Assembly (NCBI RefSeq): GCF_901000735.1
Contig: NC_081542.1
Coordinates: 13,539,180-13,603,179, forward strand
Length of the DNA: 64,000 nt
Direction: 5' to 3'
Source: Corylus avellana
Lineage: Eukaryota; Streptophyta; Magnoliopsida; Fagales; Betulaceae
The position numbers and the translations under genes were made by a program. Shown piece after piece: positions 12,844 through 24,209 of this stretch (positions are counted from its first letter, which is position 1; every line of letters begins with the position of its first letter). The notes below the pieces were generated by a model that was not told the origin of the DNA, searched no databases, and was given only the letters and a program-made list of their open reading frames with translations.

Positions 12844-14469
12844 TTCACGATGCAGAAGGTATGGCAACACCACTTTCCTCGAAGGAATAGTTGGTATTAA
12901 ATGTTGCTTACCCACGGTGTGACAACTCAATCGAAAGACACTACGTGGCAAAATTGTATGAGGAAGACACCTTCACCGGTCGTTCCACATCCCACCGCTC
13001 ACCTCCGCGCCTTCATCAAACTCCCATGTCCCGTGGCCTTGGCCTTCCAAATCCTGCTCCCCCTTGTCCTTTTCAATCTTCAACAGATCTTTCCTCTCAA
13101 CAACCACTTCACGGCGGTCATTACTATTACCTCATGTGACTCCTTATCTAGCCTCCTTGCCATTTGTTATCGGGTTGTGCAACCCTTAAACATGCTCATA
13201 TTGTTTATAGTTTCTTTAAGACCATCAATAGATTCACTGTATATTGTTTGTGTTTGTATTTGTTTCAGTATTGTCTTTATTGTTTGAACTTTGTTATTGA
13301 ATGCCCACTCATTTAGGGTTGCCATAAGTTTCACTCATTCATTTGACACACTTATCCCAAACTTTCTTCCCTTCAAAGAACAAGAGGTTTTTTAAGTCTC
13401 TTGATAATTTAGGCATCATAGATTCATAGATATTCTCACCGGCTCACCCCCATCAGCCTCTAGAAGCCATTCTTTAGTGTTTATAAGTTCCCCTCATCAA
13501 GGAAGTGGCATGCAATTTTCAACATTATCATAATAAAATTCTTAAAATGTCAATATTTGTAATTAAATTATTTAAGATGACTTTTATCATCTCAATATTC
13601 ATCATAATTATTAATGTATTATAACTAGTAACATTATATTATATGAAATCAAATAATTATTTTTTCAAAATTATTAACAATTTATTCAAGACATTAAAAA
13701 AAATGAAATATAAAGTATTTTTTAAATGTAAATTTCCCAAAAATATTTATATTATATCACATCATTTTTTTTATTAAATAATAAATTATCAAAATCATTA
13801 TTAAACATACTTAAGTTTGCTTAATGGACCGAAGATGTAAGAATTATAAATTAAATAATCGATCCTAATCCGGATAAATAAAAAAATGGTGGAAACCGCC
13901 GATATTGAATTATTGATAGCTTGAGAAAGAAAGAATATCTTATTAGTGATGCCCAAGTTATCCCCTGACACACGCCGTTTTGGTTTTGCTTGTTTTCATC
14001 GTTTTGGCATTGGGATTCGATAGTTGATTTTATTACTCTAATCAATGTCCCGTCATTGACAAAGCTAACTCGTCTTTTTCATTTATTGTGATGGGAAATT
14101 GCAGTTTCAGTGCGAGTATACTATTTGAGTTAAGTGTAAAATTAGTTGACGCGGTTGCTCTAAATCATAAATTACGTCCCGTCATATTAAAAGAAATTTA
14201 AAAGTTTCTCAAATTATAATTCCCTTTATTTTATTTGAATTAAAAAATATTTAATTAGATATAATATAAAAATATTTATTTGAGTTCATTTTGATAGGAC
14301 AATGATCGATTTGTAATTTAAGCCAATCATATGAACTAATTTGCATTTATCCCTTAATATATTTTTTTTTATGAGAGTGACCAATAGTTTTTATTAGGAG
14401 TTTTTAATTATCAATAATTAATAAAATAATAAAGTGAATATCAATTTAATTAGTTTGTTGCTCACTCGA

Positions 14470-14611
14470 ATTAGAATCATCTCCAATTCATTTGAACCGG
14501 AGAGCATTCAATCAGTTATATTTGAGAGGCATTTTCGTCACATCAAAAAATGAAAAGACAAAAATTCCTCTCAAACATAACTAAGTAACTAACGAGATGT
14601 TCTCCACTTCA
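14470..14611. mobile_element. MITE, family A copy 2
   Basis: Related to 12689-12843 and 44224-44379: it shares the internal words CAATTCATTTGAA, CAGTTATATTTGAGAGGCATT and the inverted AATTCCTCTCAAACATAACT. The outer ends are more degenerate, so the borders are approximate. Confidence 0.6.
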
Positions 14612-16643
14612 TGCTCACTTATTACTTAGAATATAGTTGTGTAAAACGAAGAGAATCAATTTTAAGTGAATATTTTATTTTGTTTGGAGTTAACTATGTA
14701 CGTGGTATTACGTCATTTAACAATTTTTTTTTTTCAAAGAATATATAGATTATTAGACCTATAAAATCTAATTTAACCATAACCGAGAAATGTTAGTGGT
14801 TTTGAGACAGGATTGGCTACAATATTTTGGAACCCATTAGTGTAACATGCCTCGTGTTAAAATGCTGACTAAATTTAGAGATATGTTATAGGTTATTCTC
14901 TCAACCATCTTGTAATTATATCTTTTTGCAAATTTAATAGATTCACCAGTATATACAAGGGCCAAAGGCCAACAAAATTTGTTGCTAGGGATCAGTATGC
15001 TCTATTTATTTTTTTATTTTTATTTTTTTTTTTTACCTTAATTTTTTTTTTTCCTTATGAATTATGGGGGTATGGCCTCTACCCCTCTTTCGTCCCGGGA
15101 TTTACCCATCTTCTTAAAATAGAAAATAATTTTTATAATTATTCTTAAATTTACATCTATTCGACTATTTAAACTTTTAAAATAAATAATAAAATGACAT
15201 AATTTCCTTCCCATTTGGTCATATTATGTTCAAGATGACACCATTTGGGCTTGGAAATTACCTAGAGACTCAGGACATTTTTGAAATCTAGAGGATTTTG
15301 TAATTAGAATCTTGACTTTAGTATTTTATGTATATAGAATGAGTTCATAATAACCCTTTTGTGATAACATCCTAGAGGATACTAAAATGATGTCATTTGC
15401 GGAACATGGCTATTTGGTTAAACTAAGGGACAAATATGGCGTCACTTCAAATTCAATGCACTAGTTGTTGTTATTTGCAAAACAATAATAAAAGTTTCAT
15501 CCGGTTTGATAACATTATTTAAAAAAAAAAAAAAAGCTTTTTAGGTTTTAATAAAAAAAAAATTACAAATAACTCTAAATATAAATACTTAAAACTATTT
15601 TTATTTTATTTTTATGTCACATCAAAATATTTTAAAAAAAAAAAAACTCTCTAAATTTTTTTTATCAAACAAATATTTTTTTTTTTCAACTCAGTTTATT
15701 AAATTGTCATTAATTAAATCGTTTCGACAATTTTCTTAGCTATATATATAAGGACTAAGTTTAAAAGAATTTTAATGGAGATTTGATTTAGGTGCTGTTT
15801 TAAAGGTTAAATTGAATTTTACTTTTATCTCTCATTCTCATAAAACACTTAAAATTCAATCAAAACCCTTAAAAAAAATAAAAAAAAATTACCGCATCTA
15901 TATTGTAATTTTATTTAAAGTACCTAAGCCTAATCTGTTGGTGGGAGTGCGTAGCCTTGACAAGATTGGGGGTTTATGTGGTGTTGGATATTAGCGTGAA
16001 AGATTCATTGTAGCTGATTTTTGGTAGGTTCCTGTATAAAGTAAGTCTAACCTAACTCATCCACTCATCTACACAATCATTCACCCTACTATACTTTATT
16101 TATTATTATTATTATTATTATTTTTTAAGCTTACCCTATTATACTATTTTATAGATGACATTAACTTCCGGTGAAAAAATTATTTTATATTTATTTTCAA
16201 ATCTTTTTGTATATCTAAAAAATTAAACCCTTTCAGTACCCCTTCTTTACCTTTGTTCTAATAATATGTCTTATAAATTTTATTAAAAATGCATCTAAAA
16301 ATCATACGTTTTAAGGACGAATCGAATTTACTTATTTCAATGAAATTCAGGCAGTTTATAAAAAGATAGCAGCATGGCCCATCTTCTCCAAATAGCTTAG
16401 GGTATAAGGCCCCGCAACCCCCTCATTCTCTATGGACGGATTCCTTCCCACCCGATTTCGAGGGAAACTTTTGTTCGTAATATAAAACTTGCTCCAACTA
16501 AAACTGTACAGAGGATTCTCTACAATGCAAGTTAATTGAACATTTCAAGCTTCCACCAATGTCACTCTTTGAGGTTGTTCTTTAACATCCTTCTAAGTAG
16601 ACCGGTTAGAAACCATAATCCTTCGTTTCTTGTGGCTAAAATG

Positions 16644-19610
16644 CTAATGATCATCAACATCATGTAATTTTTGGTTGAATCGGTCGCACTCTTCTGCACT
16701 GATGAGCTCGCGGCGAAGAGCTTTTCTGAAGAATGTCGTTCGACATTGTTTCATGCTTTTTAAGCAGCTGAAGTCACCATTTAGAAGCTGCAGAACCTGC
16801 TTCCCATGTTCAAATTAAAATTGTTAAACATGGTTTCTTTGCGGCTGCAATATGCAAAGTCATCACATTTTACTCTACACCGACTCAAAACTTCTGTTTA
16901 CATCATATTAAATAACCGATTATCCCAAAAATTTAAGAATATGAACGTGACATATGTTGCGATTAAGGGGAAATTTTTTCAAAACTTGTCTTTGTTAAAA
17001 TAATGATTAAGTGATTAAATTTACATCTTCCTATCAGCTTAAGCTTATGAGACAACTGGTAATTTAACATGGTATTATCCTCCCAAAATGATATTTTTGT
17101 CCCCCCAAAATAATATTTGTGTCCCCTTTACCCCCTCTTCCGGTATAAAAAAAAATAAAAAAAATAAAAAAAACTTAAAATACCCATATTTATTTAGGTT
17201 TCCTGCATATTTTAGTTCACCAAGAAACTCAATTGAATTTGGGACTCTGAGGGGTTATTTTGCAGTCATTTGGGTCACAATATTTATTTTGACATCACAA
17301 GTTAAATGATTTAAGCATTTATGATATCACCATTATTTGATTTGATTCTTAACATTGTTGTTGTTTGGAGCTTTAATAGATTGTTATTAGAAAGAGTTCA
17401 TGCTTAAAGGTACCTTTTTTCTTGGACCTTATATATCGTATTTAGTTTATTTTACTAGTTGTTTATACTATTGTATATTTGTGATACCATGAGATTAAAT
17501 TTAAGACTTCTATATTTTTATTTTATATAAACACGCACAAACACACATATAAAGATATCATATGTATGCTTTTGTATTTATATAAGTTTGTCTCTCCAAC
17601 TTACATAAAAATAAAATAAAAAAAAACTAAAAAGTCACGTCTCCCACACTAAAAATTTTGGTTTCGCTATCACTTTAAAATGACTAGTCAATTTGAAGTT
17701 TAATTCCTTATAAATTATAATTATTTATAAAGTCAAGTTTTAGCACCCATGAGTGTTTTCATAAACCACCCACTCTACATGAATTAGTACTCATCTTTTC
17801 AATATGAAACCGGGATGTTACAACATACCTGACTCATACAAGGGCGTCGAATTGAGGACTCTTGTATGCATAAAGAAGCAGCCAAGAGCACAAGATTCAT
17901 CTGTCGAGAGTTGTAGGTATGAGCCAGAGAGGGATCAGTGAGCTCCATAATGGCATTCTTCTTCAGCAAAGGTTTTGCCTTGACACAGTGACAAGAAAAA
18001 GAAAACATCAATAGCTTCCAATTGAGTTGTGCATTTAACATACAACTCCAGCACCTGAATAGGCATATATAAGGAAGAAACATACCCACAAAACAAGGCT
18101 TTGCTTCGAGTAATCTAGGGCTCGGCGCCCTGTGACCAGCTCCAATAGCAGCACACCAAAGGCAAAAACATCAGTTTTTTCATCTACTATGCCATGCAGC
18201 AAGTACTCTGGAGCAAGATACCTGCACTCTAAGAGTTAAAGGGATGAGTCCATATGAGTAAAATGTTTGATGGATAATCTGACAAAAGAAAGTGGTTTAC
18301 AAACCCAAATGTGCCTTCAAATTTTGATACTGTATGGTGAGTCCACTGCTCTGGTAGCCATTTTGCAAGCCCAAAATCACAAATCTGAAATCGGATATGA
18401 TTTAAGTCCAGTCTACACAAATATCATGCATAAGGGATCGGGATCGGGAACGGGAACGGGATCGGGATCCCCGTTTGCAATTGTGAAAGCTCTTGATGGG
18501 GCCTATCTGCCCGAACACTTTGCAATCTCAATTGCAGAGGATCCCGGTTCGTTAAGCGGCTATTGACTAGAAAAATACCTGAGGCTCAAAGTCATTTTTA
18601 AGCAAAATGTTTGCAGCCTTAATGTCTCTGTGGATTATTCTTCTCTGACAACCCTCATGAAGATATAGTAAACCCTTGGCTGTCCCTAATGCAATCTTAT
18701 ACCTAACACCCCATTCCAGAATCCCCTTTGAACCTATAAAAACATATTTTCAAACAAGGAAATACAATTAAACAAGTCTGTAAAATTTTTAAAAAATAGT
18801 AACCCAAAAATGAAAACTAACCATAAAGCATAGAAGCTAAGCTCCCATGTAGAGATAGTTCAAGAACAAGGTGCATTCCTCCTTCAACCCCATAACCAAT
18901 TAACTTAGCAGTATTTGGATGGTTCACATGGGCCATAATTCCAAGCTCTGATAAGAAGTCCCCTATAATCTCATCGGTTGTTCCTTTCGTTAGACGTTTG
19001 ATTGCTACTAGCTGCCCATTTTCCAAACACCCCTTGTAAACTTCAGCATAACCACCCTTTCCAATCATATTCTCTGCAACAAGCAAAGCTTTATCCAAAT
19101 GGGCATGCTGAAAATAAATTGAGATGATTTGACAGCATTTAAATCGGCATGGGCTTATAAAAGGGAAGAATTAATAGCTGATTCTCACTGTACGTTATCT
19201 CAATTGTATACTATTATAAAAACTACTGAATCGCACTACAAACCATGGCTGAAGTAGTTGGTTGCCCTCTGTAGCTCATGCAAGGTAAAGTTCTTCCAAG
19301 CTAACTTGGTGTAGTTCAAATCAATATCTACACGAAAATTTGTCACCAAAGCTGTGGCCTCCCTCATACTACTGCTCATTCTTCTTGAAAGCTTCATGAC
19401 ACTGAGAGGATGCAAAGTGGCTAATGACTGCTTGGATCTAATTCTCAATAGTTGGACAAATCCATGCCAATGCCAGCGAGAATTGGATTTTGAGTTTTGT
19501 TTTGCTTTAGAGTCTACATTGTGTTCTTTCGAAGAACATGTTTCAGATTCTGAGCTCTTAAAATAGTCCTCAAGAATTCCAACAGGAGACAAATCTACCT
19601 TCTTTTTCAT
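16644..19610 (-). CDS. Receptor-like cytoplasmic Ser/Thr kinase, RLCK class VI (RBK1/RBK2-like)
   Basis: Coding exons: 19610-19244, 19073-18822, 18733-18579, 18384-18305, 18221-18086, 17978-17829 and 16796-16644; total 1293 nt, 430 aa, frame exact at every join. The N terminus ([17 protein letters not shown], then [12 protein letters not shown]) is the class VI type, with no signal peptide or membrane segment, so it is cytoplasmic. Kinase motifs are complete: Gly loop [11 protein letters not shown] (from 127), Lys148 in [13 protein letters not shown] (His241-Asp243), DFG (261-263), then [22 protein letters not shown] across two exons. RBK members bind ROP GTPases in Arabidopsis; that role is inferred here. 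The last intron is about 1.0 kb, so the final exon (VLQLLNGDF ... to stop) stands alone. Exon 2 must start at 19073, because the acceptor before 19102 would break the frame. Confidence 0.93.
18434..18546. repeat. GC-rich insert in RLCK intron 3: GATCGG/GAACGG repeats plus inverted-repeat element
   Basis: Within the 194-bp intron between 18385 and 18578, six-base units GATCGG and GAACGG repeat from 18434 to about 18470. They run into an inverted-repeat element whose ends are CGGGATCC (18463-18470) and GGATCCCG (18539-18546); the arms continue inward as TTTGCAATTGTGAAAG and CTTTGCAATCTCAATTGC. The segment is much richer in GC than the surrounding intron. Confidence 0.75.
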
Positions 19611-20417
19611 AGTTAAAGATCAGAAACCTGACAAGAAACAAAGACATTACAACATGATAATGCAAAGAATGGTACCTGAGAAATCTAGAATTCAGAGTAA
19701 ATAAGTGAAAGAAAACAGGATTTTTTTTTTTTTTTTTACCTTGAGCAGAAGCAGAGGCAACAGAAGTAGCATCTGGTTTTCTCTGCAAATATGACCCCCA
19801 TATATGGATTAGAAGCCAACCCATGACAAAAAGAGCCAATTACAAGTTACCCATTAAAAAAAGAAACTTAAATCTGAGAGAAAATTCAGGTACACTGCAT
19901 AGTTGAACTATATAAGAAGATATGAAATAAAAACACTAGAGTAGGTACAAAGAAATTTAACTGATGGCACAGGGGAGAAAAGAATGGTATCTTAGAAAAC
20001 ACATGGAAACAAAAACCAATAGCCTACAAATTAGAAAACCACAAAAATCTGGAGACTTTTGTTATACCAATCCAAAAAGAACCTTTCAAACTTGCAAGAT
20101 AAACGAGATATGAAGAAGATGTTGGAATAATCTTCTTAATGGCATGTTTGTTGTGGAATTTACTGAAGAAGCATAACCCAAAATGAGAAACAAAAACTGA
20201 AGGCTTCCAGAACAGAAAACAAGCAACAAAATCAAAAAATCCATAAACCCACTAAATGAAACTGCATAATATGAAAATAGAAATTCAAGTTACAAGAGGT
20301 GGTGGAAACTCGGATTTGGACATACCATGGACAAGAAACCGAAGGTTGTCATGTCAGAGATCTTCCATGGACACACAGAAGAAAGAAACATAGGAGAGTG
20401 ACACCAGAAGATAAGAG

Positions 20418-20454
<37 letters not shown>

Positions 20455-20490
20455 AAGACGAAGAAGAAGAAGAAGTGGGATTTGATTCAA
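19611..20490 (-). promoter_or_regulatory. RLCK spliced 5' leader with uORF and (GA)n tract
   Basis: The leader appears to have two introns: a first exon ending at 20326 (ATG|gtatgt), a 43-nt exon 19782-19740, and the rest in the coding exon from 19627. If spliced so, an upstream ATG at 20352 opens a 25-codon uORF (MTTFGFLSM...) that stops at 19620, 10 bases before the main ATG. A (GA)n tract at about 20421-20452 marks the upstream part of the leader or core promoter. Confidence 0.55.
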
Positions 20491-21129
20491 GTTTACTCTT
20501 AATCACTTCAACAATGACTGCCTTTTCTACCTTTCCCGGGTCACTGTTTCATAGTTTCTTCTTCTTCTTTTTTGAAAAATATAAAAAATAAAAAAATAAA
20601 TTTGCAAATACTAAATGAACAAATTGTTGACGACGGGGTCGTGAGGATTTCTCATGATAATCTGAGCTTATCAGTACACGGTGGCTTCATTGGTCAGAGG
20701 CGGCTCTCTGAATTTCTCCCTGGTTCCTTTGGGATATGGCACGTGGGTTTTAAGGCACGTGAAATTTGATCGGTCAAAATGTGTCCTATAAAAAAGACCA
20801 TGCATTGCATAAGTTCGCCCGTATAATCGCAAGGAGGAAGAAAATAACAATTTAAGTTAGAGTGGGTTACATTAATTATCCATTTTACACCAATAATTAT
20901 AGCTTGCCGTGTTTGTTAATTTACTTGTTTCTTTTCTGTTCATCCGTTTAACAGATTAATAAGCAATTCAAAATATAATTCCGTACACTTGGAGAACAAT
21001 TCAAAGTATAATTCACCTTTATATTTAATTCTAATTCTTTTTCAAACTAAAAATAAAAAATATCCCTACATACCCAACAAGAAGTCATCAACATTACAAA
21101 TTCAATTACTTCAATTAAATTTAGATATA

Positions 21130-21660
21130 CGACTTGAGTGCTATTAGATAGGAGTGGCAATTAGTATTAGCATGTTGGGTTCGGATCGTATCGAGATCTG
21201 GGTATAAGATTATATAGGTCAACTCTAATTTAACTTATTTAATTAAACGAGTCAAACCCCTCAACCCTAACTTGATAAATTTTGTTTCAGGTTCGTGAGT
21301 CATGAAAAAAATCGTCAGTCATAGTGTCTTGTATCAAGATCTGGGTATAAGACTATCTTCTATATAAGTCAACCCTAACTCAACATATTTAATTAAACAA
21401 GTCAAACCCTTCAACCATAATTTGATAATTTTGTGTTGGGTCCGTATCAAGTTTGTGGGTCCGGGTCGTATCAAAAATTGCCAGTCCTAGTGTCCTGTAT
21501 CGAGTTCAAGTTGTATCAAGGCAATGATATAATTTAACGGGTTAGACCCCTCAACCCTAATCCGCTAATTTCGCATTTATAAACAACCTTCGATTAATTA
21601 TCAGATGTTTGTTAACTAATTAGTTTGTTTTGGATTCGCGGACTGTGACAAAAATTGTCA
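21130..21660. repeat. Imperfect tandem repeat, about 3 units of 120-150 bp
   Basis: Phrases such as TCTGGGTATAAGA, AATTAAACGAGTCAAACCCC/TTC, CAACCCTAA and TTGATAA recur in the same order near 21190, 21340 and 21530. A related block in the opposite orientation lies at 34140-34480. Probably a degenerate transposon-derived repeat. Confidence 0.65.
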
Positions 21661-22342
21661 ACCTTACTATTAGGGGTATTATAACTTTTATTATGAGTCC
21701 ATTATAAATTGACGTGACAATTGTGTAGCACTTATCACGTCAATCAATGCGGATTTAAAATATCTCCATGAGTAATATCTACTTAATTATCATTGTTACT
21801 TTGTTAATCAACAAGTATTATCATGACCTTAGGTAAGGTATATAATAATTCTAAGAGTTTCCACAGACATACGACAGACATTAGCAATTATAAATACTTG
21901 CTCCATAATCATTCCAACATAATTAACAGAACCAAGCCCACAAGCAAGGGATTGTGATGCATGGACATGATGATTACGACCATTCTTCGCCCACAATTCA
22001 AGATGCTGACAACTATTATACCAATTGAAATTTCTGTTGCTTCTTAAAGAGGATTTGAATTGAATGTGTTTGATTTGTTTTCTGGTTTGGTGGCTCATTT
22101 CTATCTTACCTTAAACCACATCTACATTTGTTAAGATAGGTATGTTGTGTCAACAACCTTCGATTATTTACTACTTTGGGTGAAATTCATCACCAACTTA
22201 TTTGTTCTTCCTGACATAAGCCTTTAAGTTCATATCAATGCTTTAAATTTAACTAACTAGCAATACTTGCCCTTAACATATGAATTTAATTAATATTATA
22301 ATTTCTAATGAGACCTGATATGTAAAATTACTATATTAAATT

Positions 22343-22492
22343 GAGAAATGCTACGGTTCTTCTTTGTATTCTCATGATTTTAGATGGATATTATTTTCTA
22401 AAAAAAAATTAGAGATCAATGTGGTAAGTTTTTTTAGAAAACAATATCTACGTAGGATCAAGAAAATACCAAGAGGAACCGTAACATTTCTT
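22343..22492. mobile_element. MULE-type MITE with 9-bp target duplication
   Basis: A 150-bp element with inverted ends (GAGAAATGCTACGGTTC / reverse complement AAGAAATGTTACGGTTC) that extend inward about 60 bp. Flanked by exact 9-bp copies of TATTAAATT at 22334-22342 and 22493-22501. A 9-bp duplication is the rule for Mutator-like elements. Confidence 0.85.
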
Positions 22493-23037
22493 TATTAAAT
22501 TATCACCTATCCCAAAAGTATAAGCTTATAAAATGATAAATTTAATTATTTAATTAGTATTCTAACACCTTCAATCTCGAAAAACATATGTATATTCATT
22601 TGATCGCATCAAGTCTAACTTTTTTTTTTTTGTCAATTTGGTCTTTTAGCTCCATTTGAACGTACAATTTCGTTTCTAAAGTTTTGTATTACGGTTTAAT
22701 ACACTTAAGCCCCCTTAATTTACCAAACATTTTCAAAAAAGCTCCACAAAACATGTAGGACACTTGGATATATCAAATTACAATTTTGTAGCAAACAATC
22801 CACTCCATTAGCCTCAGCTGATAGGTTGAATGGAAAAGTGGTCATGTGCGTCGCATGTGACTATATGATCTATTGTTTTAGTAAATAGTGTTACCAACAC
22901 ATGAAATAGTAATGCATCATTTTGAAACCAAATATTTAAGAAAAGAATTTGGGGAAGCTAGCATTTCTTTTAACTTGAGCTACTCTTGTTAAGGATATCA
23001 CTATGATTTCAAACTTTGTTGAGGATCGTTATCATTT

Positions 23038-23854
23038 AGGGCTGGCAATTTTGACACGATCCGCGAACCTGACACGAAGTTACCGGGTTTGAGTTTACCC
23101 TTAACTGGTTTGGGTCAAAAATGGGTCAACCCGTTTATTTTGTTCCTAGAGGGTCAACTCGTGGGTGACCGGCCACACTCGTTTAAATTATTAAAAAAAA
23201 TAATAATAAAAAAGAAAAAGCCTACATGTGCTGCCTTTAGATTAAATGCCGATTTTAACCCAAGCTTACTAAGCAGCCCATAAAAGCTTCCTCCTTATTC
23301 TTGTACTCCCAAAACTGCACGTTCTGTACCTTGATACAACTATTAAGCATTATATCAATAATGCTTGCTAGCTGATTTTACCCCAATGCAATGTGCTTCA
23401 TGTGTCCAACTTTATTGAATAAGCTGCAAATCTATTTTCACTTCATTGAGAATGTTCCTGCCTTTCTCTTTTTGCAAACCAACCCTAGCTGTCTCCTTCT
23501 TCCTTTCTTCTCACCCTAATTCCATCTCTTAAGTTTAACTCCTTAGATTAAACGCTAACACACTACCACTCGCTAGCTTTGCCTCTCTCTCTCTCGCCGT
23601 TGCCGCATCCATCTCTCTCAGCTCACGTCTCTTTCTCCCTCTCCCTCTCACTCTGTCTCCGATATCTCTCTTTCTCTCTTATTTTGATTTTGTCTCTAGA
23701 TTAACACGGTAACCCATTAATTTTGGTGTGTCGTGTCCAAGTTGAAAATTTTCACCCATTTAGCTAAACGAATCGTGTCAAGTGAAAGCTAATAGGGTGG
23801 TGGGTCATTACGGATCATAAACGAGTTAACTCATCAACCTGTTTTGTCGGCCCT
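23038..23854. mobile_element. hAT-like non-autonomous element
   Basis: The left end AGGGCTGGCAATTTTGACACGA and the reverse complement of the right end AGGGCCGACAAAACAGG form inverted termini. They are flanked by the 8-mers TATCATTT (23030-23037) and TATCATCA (23855-23862), a near-duplication of the length expected for hAT. The interior carries GGGTCA/ACCCG words near both ends and a CT-rich middle; no transposase frame is visible. Confidence 0.65.
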
Positions 23855-24041
23855 TATCATCATGTGCTTTAATAGAGCTAACCTCTAAACCCTCGAATTG
23901 GAATCTGATCTTAAATGACCCATTAGGCCCAGTCGGCTATTGTTATTTTTACAGCCCATTCTCACTTAGTCATCAAATTGGGATATTGTTTTTATTAAAA
24001 CGAAAATAAATAATTAAATCTGTGATTGTATCTCAACAATC

Positions 24042-24114
24042 GGGGATGTAGCTCAAATGGTAGAGCGCTCGCTTTGCATGCGAGAGGTACAGGGTTCGAT
24101 CCCCTGCATCTCCA
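24042..24114 (+). tRNA. tRNA-Ala(TGC): tRNA-Ala, anticodon UGC
   Basis: A complete 73-nt cloverleaf with discriminator base A: acceptor stem GGGGATG pairs with CATCTCC, D arm GCTC...GAGC, anticodon stem CTCGC/GCGAG with loop TTTGCAT (anticodon TGC at 24075-24077), and T arm CAGGG-TTCGATC-CCCTG. No intron. A T5 tract at 24124-24128 can serve as the Pol III terminator, and CAACA lies just upstream, as usual for plant tRNA genes. The coding start of the aldo/keto reductase is 95 bp downstream on the same strand. Confidence 0.98.
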
Positions 24115-24209
24115 ATTCATTCGTTTTTGTCCCTCTTCAAGAACCTTCTCGTATATCCTTATCCCATTTTTGATTGCCCGCCCACTGCCCCCACAGATTC
24201 CGGGACACA

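Larger units (their letters stand above)
12331..16643. other. Intergenic region with MITEs, no supportable gene
   Basis: AT-rich spacer between ATG18g (upstream side) and the RLCK 3' end. It holds two members of a small MITE family (12689-12843 and about 14470-14611) and many homopolymer runs. Overlapping open frames near 12891-13287 lack any recognisable family signature. Nothing else is visible. Confidence 0.6.
20500..24041. other. Intergenic region between divergent RLCK and AKR genes
   Basis: No protein gene seen. It contains a repeat block at 21130-21660, a 150-bp MITE at 22343-22492 and a hAT-like element at 23038-23854. The remainder is AT-rich without recognisable features. Confidence 0.6.

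Noticed and set aside
12891..13287. Overlapping open frames with hydrophobic stretches, as a possible gene
   Set aside because: Two frames compete, neither matches a family I recognise, and no splice partners or promoter context were found.
18267..18566. 99-codon open frame with [10 protein letters not shown] repeat
   Set aside because: It is antisense to the kinase and made by the GATCGG/GAACGG repeat in intron 3; no independent evidence for a protein.
19074..19102. Acceptor at 19102-19103 as the start of RLCK exon 2
   Set aside because: It would give a frameshift after FSH; the acceptor before 19073 restores the family sequence [14 protein letters not shown].
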